NCBI RefSeq assembly: GCF_000309385.1
Contig: NZ_JH976537.1
Coordinates: 4,117,785 to 4,181,784 of the forward strand
Length of the DNA: 64,000 nt
From: Nodosilinea nodulosa PCC 7104
GTDB lineage: Bacteria > Cyanobacteriota > Cyanobacteriia > Phormidesmidales > Phormidesmidaceae
Direction: 5' to 3'
Part shown: in pieces, positions 1-8,656 of the stretch
Position numbering within the stretch: the first letter of the stretch is position 1
Layout: each line of letters begins with the position of its first letter
The notes under the pieces: generated by a model
What the model was told of the DNA's origin: nothing
Database searches by the model: none
The model's input: only the letters and a program-made list of their open reading frames with translations
Position numbers and translations under genes: made by a program

Positions 1-167
1 TAGTTGTCGACCTCGGTCAGGGAGATACGAGTTTCCCGATCGCCAGCATCAAATAGGCAGAGTTCAACAGCCGTTGCATTCTCCGAAAACAAGGCGAAGT
101 TGGTGCCCGTGCCATCCCAGGTGGCGCCGAGGGGATGGGGACGACCCGGCCAGACTTGCATTCCCAT
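1..167 (-). CDS. glgX: Glycogen debranching enzyme, 5' end only (partial)
   Basis: The first 55 codons of a minus-strand gene that runs off the left edge. The reading [19 protein letters not shown] followed by [19 protein letters not shown] is the typical start of GlgX-type isoamylases: the N-terminal carbohydrate-binding beta-sandwich (CBM48) that precedes the GH13 barrel. The family hydrolyses alpha-1,6 branches of limit-dextrin glycogen in the cytoplasm. The ATG at 167 is followed by a second in-frame ATG at 161, so the exact start is uncertain. The catalytic part lies outside the window, so intactness cannot be judged. Confidence 0.85.
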   Translation of the reverse strand, partial: MGMQVWPGRPHPLGATWDGTGTNFALFSENATAVELCLFDAGDRETRISLTEVDN

Positions 168-401
168 GGTGAGCGCGGCTTCCTAATAACTCCAGACAGA
201 GGTGTAAGACTGAGTCGACTGTGTCTTCCCTAGGTTACCAGGCCTCAGTGACCAGCGTAGCAGCAGGTTTAGGTGCCCTAGCCTTATAAAACTTTTATAG
301 TCTTGCAGTAGTATTGCCCTCATATATAGGTTGTCGATCTGATTCTGTATCGATTAATACTAATTGGCTTTATAAACTCGACAAGGTAGGAGTGGTTAGC
401 A

Positions 402-1169
402 ATGCCTATTACAAAACGCTGTTTGGCCGAGTTTTTCGGCACGTTGTGGCTGGTGCTGGGCGGCTGCGGCAGCGCCGTTCTGGCAGGTAAATTTCTCGAT
501 GGCAGCGGTGCCTTCAACTTGGGCATTGGTTTTTTGGGCGTCGCTTTAGCCTTTGGTCTGACCGTGCTGACAATGGCCTACGCTATTGGCCATATCTCAG
601 GCTGTCACCTCAACCCAGCGGTGTCTTTTGGCCTGTGGGCCGCCGGTCGGTTTCCCAGTGGGGAACTGCTGCCCTACATCGCGGCCCAGGTGCTGGGCGG
701 TATTGTGGGGGCAGGTATTGTCTACCTAATTGCCTCGGGGCAACCTGGGTTTGCCATCGACCCCTCTGTCGGCAACCCCCTCGCTACCAATGGCTTTGGC
801 GCTCATTCTCCGGGTGGCTTTAGCCTGCTGGCCTGCTTCGTTTGCGAAATCGTAATGACTTTCTTTTTTCTGATGATTATCCTGGGCTCTACCGACTTTC
901 GTGCTCCCGTTGGCCTGGCTCCGGTGGCGATTGGTCTATCCCTGACGCTGATTCACCTGATCAGCATTCCGGTCACTAATACCTCTGTCAACCCGGCTCG
1001 CAGCACTGGCCCGGCCCTGTTTGTGGGCCTTCCGCTGATTGGTCAACTGTGGCTGTTTTGGGTGGCTCCCATTCTGGGCGCTCTGCTGGCTGGCTGGGTT
1101 TATGCCACTTTCTTTGCCGATGCTAGCGAAAAGACCGCCCGCACTGATCAGCCAAACACGGTGGCCTAG
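402..1169 (+). CDS. aqpZ: Aquaporin Z family water channel
   Basis: A 255-residue major intrinsic protein. Six hydrophobic membrane segments and the two half-helices are visible, each with the family NPA signature (HLNPAVSFG at about N71 and SVNPARS at about N197). The second NPA is followed by the selectivity-filter Arg (R200), the arrangement of water-specific AqpZ rather than glycerol facilitators. It should let water cross the plasma membrane during osmotic change. The last codons (about ten, from residue 247) fall inside the 186-bp tandem duplication that follows, so a second copy of the 3' end lies downstream, but the reading frame itself is intact. It is convergent with the zinc-ribbon gene. 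Confidence 0.93.
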   Translation: MPITKRCLAEFFGTLWLVLGGCGSAVLAGKFLDGSGAFNLGIGFLGVALAFGLTVLTMAYAIGHISGCHLNPAVSFGLWAAGRFPSGELLPYIAAQVLGGIVGAGIVYLIASGQPGFAIDPSVGNPLATNGFGAHSPGGFSLLACFVCEIVMTFFFLMIILGSTDFRAPVGLAPVAIGLSLTLIHLISIPVTNTSVNPARSTGPALFVGLPLIGQLWLFWVAPILGALLAGWVYATFFADASEKTARTDQPNTVA

Positions 1170-1250
1170 CCTCATTCCTTGGGGCTGATCCACCGATCCT
1201 ACTGCGGCGGTTTGGGAAAGGAAATTTGAAGCTTGAGACGCTAACGTTAG

Positions 1251-1277
1251 CCGGGGGATGTCCTCTCCCGGTTTTTT
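1251..1277 (+). terminator. Rho-independent terminator, copy 1 (aqpZ)
   Basis: The stem CCGGG / CCCGG encloses a short loop and is followed by TTTTTT. It lies about 80 bases after the aqpZ stop codon and is orientated to end aqpZ transcription. It belongs to the first copy of the 186-bp duplication. Confidence 0.75.
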
Positions 1278-1436
1278 GAATTTTGAGATTTGAATGCTTA
1301 CCGAAGTTGATGACCACAGCTTCCACGCACTGATCAGCCAAACACGGTGGCCTAGCCTCATTCCTTGGGGCTGATCCACCGATCCTACTGCGGCGGTTTG
1401 GGAAAGGAAATTTGAAGCTTGAGACGCTAACGTTAG

Positions 1437-1463
1437 CCGGGGGATGTCCTCTCCCGGTTTTTT
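1437..1463 (+). terminator. Rho-independent terminator, copy 2
   Basis: Identical to the hairpin at 1251-1277, displaced by exactly 186 bp as part of the tandem duplication. Plus-strand reading from aqpZ now meets two terminators in series. Confidence 0.7.
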
Positions 1464-1483
1464 GAATTTTGAGATTTGAATGC

Positions 1484-2005
1484 TTACCGAAGTTGATGAC
1501 CACAGCTTCCACAAAAGCGATCGCTGGGGTCTACGGCGGTGCCGCACTGGGGGCAGAATTTTTTGGCATTAGAGACATTGGTGTTGTCCATACTAAGGGT
1601 CATCTCGCCCATCCGCATAGTCATGGGGCTGGCTGACATCTCCATATTGCCCATTTTCATCGGGCCCATAGGAGCCATGGGGGCCATGGTCCCCATGGCA
1701 GAGCCAACCTCAGTGGGCTGGAGGGGAACGGCCCGTTCATCTGGCCACTGGGCGGCGTTATCAGACAGAATCTGGGTGCCCTGCACCTGCCAAATAAACG
1801 CCCCTTGAGCCGTGACGCAGCGAATCAGCACGCCGTCGCCCACCTGTACTGCCCGGGGCACTTCAGTCCATACACCCGTGAGAATCTGGGTGCCCGACTG
1901 CTGTTGCTGCCCGGGACCACTGCTAGCAAGGGTAATGACAGTGTTAGGGGCGGGGTTATCAAGATATATCTTTTGGTGGGGGCCAAGATTGTACTGATAG
2001 CGCAT
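1484..2005 (-). CDS. Zinc-ribbon protein with Met-rich linker
   Basis: A 173-residue protein of unknown function. The C-terminus is a compact zinc ribbon, CPQCG and CGSCG spaced by about 13 residues, ending at HQLR. The N-terminal half (about residues 1-100) has no motif I know. Between them a stretch of about 36 residues holds 13 methionines, in patterns such as MAPMAPMGPMKMGNMEM. ATG at 2005 is chosen because a GAGG sits just upstream; a longer reading to 2053 needs a TTG. Met-rich segments of this kind bind Cu(I) or Ag(I) in some copper proteins, but that is inference here. Its last codons lie in the 186-bp duplication. Confidence 0.75.
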   Translation of the reverse strand: MRYQYNLGPHQKIYLDNPAPNTVITLASSGPGQQQQSGTQILTGVWTEVPRAVQVGDGVLIRCVTAQGAFIWQVQGTQILSDNAAQWPDERAVPLQPTEVGSAMGTMAPMAPMGPMKMGNMEMSASPMTMRMGEMTLSMDNTNVSNAKKFCPQCGTAVDPSDRFCGSCGHQLR

Positions 2006-2370
2006 AGTTAGCCTCGACAAACGCCGTGGGTTTTCTAGAGATGAACTACCCAAAGCTGTGTCTTTAGCGTGAGCGGTTCTACAGGTATGCTAGGGCAAAA
2101 TCTAGACCCTTGGGAGATCTGCAAGGTCTTTTTGGCCAGGATATAGGTTCTGTTTTGGATCGAACTCCGGTTCGCCAAGAGCCAGGTAGGGAATCCTTAA
2201 GGAAAATGCGATCGGACAATTTTTGGCCTGCCAGTTACAATCTGAAGGCCTGTGGAGTTCCTGGTTTAATGCTGTAACTGATCACGCTGCGAAGACAATA
2301 CGCCTAGGTTGAGCTAGATGGGCCAGGGTGTAATGCTTTGGCGGAACCTCCCCAAAAGGGAATCGCTTCT
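2006..2370. other. Intergenic region between divergent genes
   Basis: Separates the start of the zinc-ribbon gene (minus) from the Nudix gene (plus) and must hold both promoters. I see no RNA gene, strong hairpin or recognisable operator. Confidence 0.4.
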
Positions 2371-2844
2371 ATGGCTAAAAAAAGCGCCGGTCTACTGATG
2401 TACCGCACCCAGAGTAGCCGTCTAGAATTGCTGCTAGTACATTCGGGCGGTCCCTACTGGGCAAACCGCTGCTGGCAGGCCTGGACAATTCCCAAGGGCG
2501 AAATTGATCCCGGTGAAGATACCTTTGAGGCCGCGAAGCGCGAGTTTTTTGAAGAGACTGGGCAGTTCCCTACCGGCGACTTTCGCCCCCTAAGGCCGGT
2601 ACGCCAGGCCGGGGGCAAACTGGTGTTTGCCTGGGCCTTTGAAGGCAACTTTGATCCCGCCAATTTGCGCAGCAATACGTTTGTGCTGGAGTGGCCGCCC
2701 AATTCTGGAGTGCTGAAAGAGTTTCCTGAGGTAGACCAAGCGGCTTGGTTTAATTTAGAAGAGGCCAAGAAGCGCATTATTAAAGCCCAGGGCCAGTTCC
2801 TAGACGAACTGGTGCAGATGCTGGGCCATGTGCCCCTGTCCTGA
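2371..2844 (+). CDS. Nudix hydrolase (NTP pyrophosphohydrolase family)
   Basis: A 157-residue single-domain Nudix protein. A full Nudix box is present at about residues 43-64 (GEIDPGEDTFEAAKREFFEE), matching the GX5EX7REUXEEXGU rule, so the metal-binding glutamates are in place. The segment around WTIPKG before it and the AWAFEG strand after it resemble diadenosine polyphosphate or mutator-type members. The substrate, a nucleoside diphosphate linked to another group, cannot be read from sequence. The ATG at 2371 has an AGGG ten bases upstream and is preferred over a TTG at 2338. Confidence 0.87.
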   Translation: MAKKSAGLLMYRTQSSRLELLLVHSGGPYWANRCWQAWTIPKGEIDPGEDTFEAAKREFFEETGQFPTGDFRPLRPVRQAGGKLVFAWAFEGNFDPANLRSNTFVLEWPPNSGVLKEFPEVDQAAWFNLEEAKKRIIKAQGQFLDELVQMLGHVPLS

Positions 2845-2868
2845 GCGTCTAAACCTTTTTCTAAAGCT

Positions 2869-3255
2869 TTAAGATCTCGGCTGCTGCAAAAACTGCCGTA
2901 GCCGGGTCATGGCCAGGTTTTGGCCCAAATTTAGGGGCAGCGCTGAGACCCCCTCCAACCGCGACTGTACCCACTGGTCACCCCAATACCATTCGTGGAA
3001 ACCGTCAATACCACTCGACAGCACCATAGAAAGGCTGTAGTCGTTAACTTGCTTAACCTCGTGGTGAATTTCAATTGGGCCGATATAGCTATTAAAGCTG
3101 AGCCCGCTGTGCAGTTCACTGGGTAACCCGTGGCTGAAGCGCTGGGGCCAGAGCCAGTGGCTAAATTTACCGGGCTGCACCAAACTGGCCTGAATTTGCC
3201 CCTGGGTGGCCTCGACTTCAATGCGGAGGTGGCTGTGCTGAAATGTGCCTAGCAT
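2869..3255 (-). CDS. Conserved hypothetical protein, possible SRPBCC-like fold
   Basis: A 128-residue soluble protein starting MLGTFQHSHLRIEVEATQGQ. It is rich in aromatic residues and has alternating strands with one long C-terminal helix (NLGQNLAMTRLRQFLQ), a layout resembling SRPBCC or polyketide-cyclase-like proteins. I recognise no catalytic motif. The frame stays open to 3432, but the added residues look like non-coding translation, so the ATG at 3255 is used; no good ribosome-binding site precedes it. Divergent from hslO, with about 175 bases between. Confidence 0.55.
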   Translation of the reverse strand: MLGTFQHSHLRIEVEATQGQIQASLVQPGKFSHWLWPQRFSHGLPSELHSGLSFNSYIGPIEIHHEVKQVNDYSLSMVLSSGIDGFHEWYWGDQWVQSRLEGVSALPLNLGQNLAMTRLRQFLQQPRS

Positions 3256-3430
3256 AGGGTGGTGGGGCCGCAAACAACATCTCCCAGTATGCCAAAAGAA
3301 AACCAATGGGAAGGAGCTCCAGAGGATCGACTGAGCCATGGCCCCAGGGTCGGCAAACCCTCCCAACCCCGCATCCCCAAACCTTCTACAATAATTACTA
3401 AGCAATATTAAGTAAAGACTGGGGCAGCGC

Positions 3431-4342
3431 ATGGTAGATCAACTGATTCGGGCTACCGCCGCTGATGGCGGCATTCGGGTGGTCGGCGTCATCACCACAA
3501 AAATGACCGAGGTGGCCCGGCAGCGCCACGGACTGTCCTACGTGGCTACGGCGGCGCTGGGTCGTACACTCTCGGCGGGGTTGCTGTTGGCCTCAAGCAT
3601 GAAACAACCCCAGGGAAGGGTCAACATTCGGGTACGGGGCGATGGTCCCCTGGGCGGCATCCTAGTCGATGCTGGAATGGATGGTACGGCCCGAGGCTAT
3701 GTCGACAACCCGGCCATTGAGCTGCCGCCTAATGCCCAGGGTAAGCTCGACGTGGGCGGTGCTGTGGGCCGCAATGGCTATGTATATGTCGTACGCGACA
3801 TGGGTTATGGCTATCCCTACTCCAGCACCGTAGAGCTGGTTTCGGGAGAAATCGGTGACGACCTCACCCACTACTTGGTGAACTCTGAGCAAACCCCCTC
3901 TGCCCTGGTGCTGGGAGTGTTTGTTGGCGCCAACGGAGTGGAGGCCGCTGGGGGGCTGCTGCTGCAAATTTTGCCCCGTGCCGCTGAAGATGAGGAGATG
4001 GTATCTCTCATTGAAAGTCGCCTAGCGGGCCTAACTGGCTTTACCCCGCTGCTGCGGGCCAGCAAAACCCTGCCCCAAATTTTTGACGACTTGGTGGGCG
4101 ATTTGGGCCTGGAGATTTTGCCTGAAACCCAAATGGTGCAGTTCCAATGTCCCTGTTCTTTCGATCGCATGCTGCGGGCGCTCAAGATGCTGGGCGAAGA
4201 TGAACTCCAAGACATGATCGAAAAAGACGAGGGTGCCGAAGCAATCTGCCATTTTTGCAATGAGGTCTACCATACCGACAGCGATCAGCTGGCAGAGCTA
4301 ATTGAGGATTTGCGGGAGGAGCGCCAGGAGGCGAATCGGTAG
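3431..4342 (+). CDS. hslO: Redox-regulated chaperone Hsp33
   Basis: A 303-residue homologue of Hsp33. The N-terminal domain carries the family sequences VRGDGPLGGILVDA and NPAIELPP. The C-terminal redox switch has the four zinc-binding cysteines in CXC (C240, C242) and CXXC (C273, C276) arrangement. In the family, oxidation of these cysteines releases zinc and turns on holdase activity, protecting proteins during oxidative stress. The gene ends 24 bases before the convergent sugar-kinase-like gene. Full length, nothing unusual. Confidence 0.95.
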   Translation: MVDQLIRATAADGGIRVVGVITTKMTEVARQRHGLSYVATAALGRTLSAGLLLASSMKQPQGRVNIRVRGDGPLGGILVDAGMDGTARGYVDNPAIELPPNAQGKLDVGGAVGRNGYVYVVRDMGYGYPYSSTVELVSGEIGDDLTHYLVNSEQTPSALVLGVFVGANGVEAAGGLLLQILPRAAEDEEMVSLIESRLAGLTGFTPLLRASKTLPQIFDDLVGDLGLEILPETQMVQFQCPCSFDRMLRALKMLGEDELQDMIEKDEGAEAICHFCNEVYHTDSDQLAELIEDLREERQEANR

Positions 4343-4366
4343 CCTAAGGATGCAATGGCTGCCCTT

Positions 4367-5686
4367 CTAAAGCCCTGTCAAGCGGCGGTAGGCTACAGCC
4401 AGGGCCGCTTCATCTCCTACATTGCCAGGAAACAGCACCACGGGCAGGTCAGGAAACTGGGCATGGTCGGCGGGGGTGCGCACCACAGAGACCCCAGGCA
4501 AAATTTGACCCAGCAGGCGGGCCGTCCGTAGGGCCAGACCAGTGCTAAGGGTGTCGTTGGAGGTAATGCCCCCTTTGCTGATGAGAAAACCAATGTCATC
4601 GGGCAAACCTTTTATCACAGCCATCAGCAAAGCGGAAACCTCGACGCCAAAATCGAGACGGGCCTGCACGGTGTCGAAGGTGAGTTCGTCGCGGCTGGTG
4701 TAGACCGCAGGCACCTGGCCGCTGCTGTGGGCCGTTTCTACCTGGGCTAGAATGTCGGTGAGCAGCTCGCTGGAAGCCGTTTGGCCACCATCCCGCAGCT
4801 GGGTCACGTTTACTTCAATGCCGATTACCCCTGGCTCTTTCAGCAATTTGCCTAGCTGTTGAGTTGTTTTTTTGACGTGAGAACCGACGATGATAGCGCC
4901 AGGCCGTCCGTCACGCACGTAGGTGCCCATGTGGTCAGAATCGATGGGCTGGGCAGGAAGATCGGCCAGGGCGGTGAGAATGCTGGCGGCGCTGCGAAAC
5001 AAAAAGCGCTTGCCCCGGGCGGCTGCGGCTAATACGTCCTGGGCAAACTGGTCGAGGTCGGCCTGGGTTTCGCCATCGACAACACCGCAGATGTTATTCT
5101 GCAGAGCCATCAACCGCTTTAGGGATCCAGCCCGCATATCGGTCAGGGTAAAGCGCTCAACGGCCTTAGCCTGGATGCGCCCGGCGGTTTTTTCGGCTAC
5201 GTAGTCGGGCAGGTAGCTGGTGCTGTAGCCAAAGACAGAATCTTTGGCAAACTCGGTTTGGTGGACGGGAGTGGGGGTGCCATCTACCATCAGGTAGTGA
5301 ATGCTGTTGCGGGTGATGCGCCCCCCTTCAAAAAAGGCCGGCACCAAAAAGTGGGCATCGAAGGGGCCGAGTTCGTCTGCGATCGCGTCGGTTTCGACCG
5401 GGTAGTGGCCCCGCAAGGTAGAGTCGGAGCGGCTGACCACGAGGAAATCCTGGGTGCCTTCGAGGGCGATCGCCTGCTTTAAATTTTGGCAAACCTCGCG
5501 GGTCACTGCTTCAGCATCGCAAGGGGAAAGGGCACGGGTATTGGTCAGCACAAAGAAAATTGGCGACCTGTCTTGCAGCCCCTGGCGCAGGGTGTCCACA
5601 TCCCACTGCATGAGCAGCAGACAGCTGTGCACCGTTTGAGATCCGGTGGGGTCATCATCTAAAACAATAATCTTGGGCTGAGCCAT
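4367..5686 (-). CDS. Four-carbon acid sugar kinase family protein (DUF1537-type)
   Basis: A 439-residue protein with both domains of the four-carbon acid sugar kinase family. The N-terminal domain has DDDPTGSQ near residue 10 and SRSDSTLRGHYP near residue 90. The C-terminal nucleotide-binding domain has the KGGITSNDT motif near residue 380. Characterised members phosphorylate four-carbon acid sugars such as threonate or erythronate; the substrate here is unknown and no pathway partner is adjacent. The ATG at 5686 is preceded by GAGG. It ends tail-to-tail with hslO. Confidence 0.83.
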   Translation of the reverse strand: MAQPKIIVLDDDPTGSQTVHSCLLLMQWDVDTLRQGLQDRSPIFFVLTNTRALSPCDAEAVTREVCQNLKQAIALEGTQDFLVVSRSDSTLRGHYPVETDAIADELGPFDAHFLVPAFFEGGRITRNSIHYLMVDGTPTPVHQTEFAKDSVFGYSTSYLPDYVAEKTAGRIQAKAVERFTLTDMRAGSLKRLMALQNNICGVVDGETQADLDQFAQDVLAAAARGKRFLFRSAASILTALADLPAQPIDSDHMGTYVRDGRPGAIIVGSHVKKTTQQLGKLLKEPGVIGIEVNVTQLRDGGQTASSELLTDILAQVETAHSSGQVPAVYTSRDELTFDTVQARLDFGVEVSALLMAVIKGLPDDIGFLISKGGITSNDTLSTGLALRTARLLGQILPGVSVVRTPADHAQFPDLPVVLFPGNVGDEAALAVAYRRLTGL

Positions 5687-5770
5687 GGATGTTGGCCTCG
5701 GTAGGTTCAACAATTATCGCGGATGGCTAGGTGCACTATCGCCCATGGCGGGAAGTTGGCCAAGCCAGAA

Positions 5771-5812
5771 CAAAACAAAATGGGGTTCCCAGATTGTTCT
5801 AGGAACCCCATT
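5771..5812 (-). terminator. Terminator of the initiator tRNA
   Basis: Read on the minus strand, an ATGGGGTTCC / GGGAACCCCAT stem is followed by TTTGTTTTG. It begins a few bases after the CCA end of the tRNA and is its likely intrinsic terminator. Confidence 0.75.
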
Positions 5813-5818
5813 TGTGTG

Positions 5819-5895
<77 letters not shown>

Positions 5896-6002
5896 TCGGC
5901 TTATACAGTATAGCGATAAATGTTCCCAGATAACAATCTAATTTCCTCTAAGGGCAGACTTTTCTTCGTTGATCGCCCTCGATCCTTTTATGGGAGAGGC
6001 TT

Positions 6003-6965
6003 TCAGTACATCATGGGCAAATCGCCTACGACGTCAAGGCGCTTATAGTTGCCGATTTCCATGTAGGTTTCAGCCAGGGTGTCGGCCACCGTGGGCGATA
6101 GCCAACCCAGCTGCCGCAGGGTAAAGATGGCGCAGGCGTATTTGGCTCGCTTAGCCCCGTCAATTACTTTAATGGCTAGGCCAAGACCTTCCCCCACCCG
6201 GCCAATACACTGAATGCCCTCGGCTCCCGATTTGCTGACCAAGGCCCCGTTGGTTAAGTTCATCAGGACGGTGTCGAAGGCGTCGGGGCCGCCCACCATG
6301 TCGGGGTGGCTGGTCATGGCTCGCACAATGCGCTCCATATCCAGGTTGCTGCCCGAGGACAGCATGGCGTACAGCGTTGCCATCTGGCTCAGCTGCATGA
6401 AGTAGGTAGGGGCACCGCAGTCGTCGTGGGCGCAGATAAACTCGTCGGAGGGCATGCCCAGCAGTTCTGAAATGCGGGCCACGATCAGCTTTTGTACGGG
6501 GTGGTTGCGATCGAGGTAGCTCTCCAGCGGCCAGTTGCGCTGCTGAGAAACGGCCAGCATACCGGCGTGCTTGCCTGAACAGTTGTGCTCCAGGGGGCTT
6601 TTTTTGCCCGCCGGGGTGGGGCAGCGCAGGGCGGTGGTGTCGAGGTCAGCCTGCCAGAGAATGTGAAAAACCTGGCGCACCTGCTCGATGGTGCCCTGGT
6701 GGGAGCCGCACATGATGGCCAGATCGCGATCGTCGAGGTTGTAGCGCTCAAGGGCACCCGCCGCCGTCACCGCCAGAGCTTGAAAGGGTTTGAGGGCTGA
6801 GCGAATGAAGGTGCCCAGTTCACCGTTTCCGGCCACCGACAGGGTGCGGCCCCGATTGTCGCACACCGCTACGTGGGCCACGTGGTTGGACTCTACGATG
6901 CCCTCGCGCAGCAGCTGTATCTCTAGCTCTTTGGTTTGGTGTCGATTAACCCGACTGCTGGTCAT
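6003..6965 (-). CDS. L-asparaginase II family protein (PF06089 type)
   Basis: A 320-residue member of the thermolabile asparaginase family known from Rhizobium etli, distinct from the E. coli AnsA/AnsB fold. Visible family motifs are SALKPFQA near residue 60, MCGSHQGT near 90, HNCSGKHAGML near 125 and HDDCGAPTY near 180, including the serine, lysine and cysteine residues conserved around the active site. It would hydrolyse asparagine to aspartate and ammonia in the cytoplasm. It is the last gene of a minus-strand run after rsfS and ycf36. Many cyanobacteria keep a homologue, and its true substrate has rarely been tested. ATG at 6965 is chosen over a TTG at 7010. Confidence 0.85.
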   Translation of the reverse strand: MTSSRVNRHQTKELEIQLLREGIVESNHVAHVAVCDNRGRTLSVAGNGELGTFIRSALKPFQALAVTAAGALERYNLDDRDLAIMCGSHQGTIEQVRQVFHILWQADLDTTALRCPTPAGKKSPLEHNCSGKHAGMLAVSQQRNWPLESYLDRNHPVQKLIVARISELLGMPSDEFICAHDDCGAPTYFMQLSQMATLYAMLSSGSNLDMERIVRAMTSHPDMVGGPDAFDTVLMNLTNGALVSKSGAEGIQCIGRVGEGLGLAIKVIDGAKRAKYACAIFTLRQLGWLSPTVADTLAETYMEIGNYKRLDVVGDLPMMY

Positions 6966-7024
6966 AATAGGGGCTCTGCGGTGAACAACGGTGGAGCAGC
7001 GGGTGTGCAAAGGGACAAACTCCG

Positions 7025-7513
7025 CTATACAAGGGGCCAGACAGCCAGCCCCAGGGCCAGCAAAAGAGCCATTACCCCTAGGGTACGGCGAATGCGCTGG
7101 AGCACGGGCTGCACTTGATAGTCAACAATGAGGCGATCGCGGTTTGAAACCTCCTCTGGCTTAATCCAAAGCTGACCGTCGTACCAGCCCGACTCTTCGT
7201 AGGGTACCGTGGTTTGCCGGAGCCTTCCGCCCACATGGGCCCAGCCGACATAGAGCTGGAGCAGAGCCAGGGTGGGTAGCACCAGGGCTCCCATGGCGGC
7301 GCTGAGGCTGAAGGGCATGGGGTGCTTTGCTGGGGTAAAGCTGGCTGCGGCCATGGGACCGGCCACGGCCCAGCCAACTACCCAGAGTACTACCAAAGGC
7401 TTGAGGTATCCCTTCAAATTGCGGCTACCCCAGCCGTAGAACCAAGAATCTCGCACATCCTGGTATTCGTTGATGGGCTGTTGCTCAGCCGGTACCGGAC
7501 ATCGTTGAGGCAT
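7025..7513 (-). CDS. ycf36: CGLD27 / Ycf36 family membrane protein (DUF1230)
   Basis: A 162-residue protein with the N-terminal signature CPVPAEQQPINEYQ and SWFYGW that defines the DUF1230/Ycf36 family, conserved across cyanobacteria, algae and plants (CGLD27). Three hydrophobic segments are visible (about residues 40-62, 70-95 and 140-160), so it is a membrane protein, probably thylakoid or plasma membrane. Function is not settled; the plant homologue has been linked to iron homeostasis. It lies between rsfS and the asparaginase gene on the same strand. A GTG at 7525 could add four residues. Confidence 0.85.
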   Translation of the reverse strand: MPQRCPVPAEQQPINEYQDVRDSWFYGWGSRNLKGYLKPLVVLWVVGWAVAGPMAAASFTPAKHPMPFSLSAAMGALVLPTLALLQLYVGWAHVGGRLRQTTVPYEESGWYDGQLWIKPEEVSNRDRLIVDYQVQPVLQRIRRTLGVMALLLALGLAVWPLV

Positions 7514-7767
7514 TGCCACCGACACTATGCGAATCTAGCTCTAGACTAAACGAATTGCCTGCCAATAGGAATCTCTGCAAGGCAATTCGTTGTTCTCTAT
7601 GGCTGCCAGTACTGTCCTCAACCCTACCGTTGGCAAAGCCAGCACTGTCAGCCGCTTGCGAATCCCCGGCTGTGGGCCATTTGCCTTCAGAATTGCTCGC
7701 CATGGGAACACGTAAAAGAACTCCAGGTTTTTGCTATAGCCCTGCTGCTTAAAACTGACCCCGTTGC

Positions 7768-8235
7768 TTAAAACTGAGACGGACTGAAGTGCTGACCAGA
7801 GGGCTGATAGACGATTTGGTTGGCGTGGCCCCAAAAGGCCTCGAGGTCGTAGTAGTCTCTGGCCTCGGGCATGAAGATGTGGGCAATGACTTCGCCGTAA
7901 TCCATCACAATCCAGCTGCCTTCGCCCTGGCCTTCTACCCTCAGGGGGCGGCGGTTGTAGTTGGTTTCAAGGGTGGCTTCGATGGAGCGGGTAATAGCGC
8001 GCACCTGAACCGCTGAGAAGCCAGTTGCCACCACAAAATAATCGGCCAGATACGACACATCTCCCACCTGCAAAATCGTGATGTTGCCCGCTTTACGCTC
8101 ATCGGCGGCGGCGGCGATCGCGTAGGCCAGCTGGAGGGCGTCATCCTCGGTCTGATTGGGCTCAGGGCCAGGGGAGGCGCTTTCTAAGGGGATCACTGGA
8201 TGGGTTGCAGGCTGACGATGGGGAGAATGGGTCAT
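7768..8235 (-). CDS. rsfS: Ribosome silencing factor RsfS (Iojap)
   Basis: A 155-residue RsfS/Iojap protein. After a variable N-terminus of about 30 residues comes the family domain with DVSYLADYFVVATGFS, the RRPLRVEGQGEGSWIVMDYG block and the closing YYDLEAFWG. In the family this domain binds ribosomal protein uL14 on the 50S subunit and blocks subunit joining when nutrients are short. First gene of the run rsfS-ycf36-asparaginase, with a gap of about 250 bases before ycf36 in which I see no convincing gene. Confidence 0.93.
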   Translation of the reverse strand: MTHSPHRQPATHPVIPLESASPGPEPNQTEDDALQLAYAIAAAADERKAGNITILQVGDVSYLADYFVVATGFSAVQVRAITRSIEATLETNYNRRPLRVEGQGEGSWIVMDYGEVIAHIFMPEARDYYDLEAFWGHANQIVYQPSGQHFSPSQF

Positions 8236-8656
8236 ACGCAATTGGGTAATGGGGCAAGGAGATAGAGCAGATATCCAGGCCGATCCTCAAACCACACCTA
8301 TGGAACCCTTGGGAAACCATTGGCGCTGAAATTATTGGTGTGACGTATTGTCTGCCACCTGCTCCAGGGATCGTTAGCCCCATTGTAGGGGATGAGTCCC
8401 AGCGTCCGCAGGCCTAACGCCGACCATAGTCATAATCTGTTATCGAAACTTGCGGCTGCAGCGAGGAGAAAGTTCCTCCCAAACTGGGAACCTTGAGCCT
8501 GCCGTGGGATAAAGTTTCAGATCCCAAACTAGACTCAGCGTATATCATTGATCGTCAATATTTAGTAAGTAGCTGCTAAGACGGGGGCGGCAATTTTTGG
8601 CCTCCCGAGCGTAGATGCTCTGCGGCTCGGCTTTAATTTTTACAGGGGAAAATACG
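8236..8656. other. Intergenic region upstream of the coiled-coil gene
   Basis: About 420 bases between divergent rsfS and the coiled-coil membrane protein gene. It must carry promoters in both directions. I see no RNA gene or clear operator, only a GC-rich leader near 8580-8640 just before the downstream start. Confidence 0.35.

Larger units (their letters stand above)
1140..1511. repeat. Exact tandem duplication, 2 x 186 bp
   Basis: Positions 1140-1325 and 1326-1511 are the same 186-bp sequence head to tail; I found no mismatch in the stretches I compared. The unit contains the last codons of aqpZ, the whole aqpZ/zinc-ribbon intergenic region with its terminator, and the last codons of the convergent zinc-ribbon gene. 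Both genes therefore keep intact ends, while copied gene ends meet at the junction (1325/1326). The absence of drift suggests a recent event, or an assembly artefact. Confidence 0.95.

Noticed and set aside
936-1547. A 203-residue minus-strand frame containing two identical halves
   Set aside because: The repeat is only the translation of the 186-bp tandem duplication, and the rest is antisense to aqpZ.
7541-7834. A 97-residue minus-strand frame between ycf36 and rsfS
   Set aside because: It overlaps the 3' end of rsfS in another frame and has no motif or ribosome-binding site.
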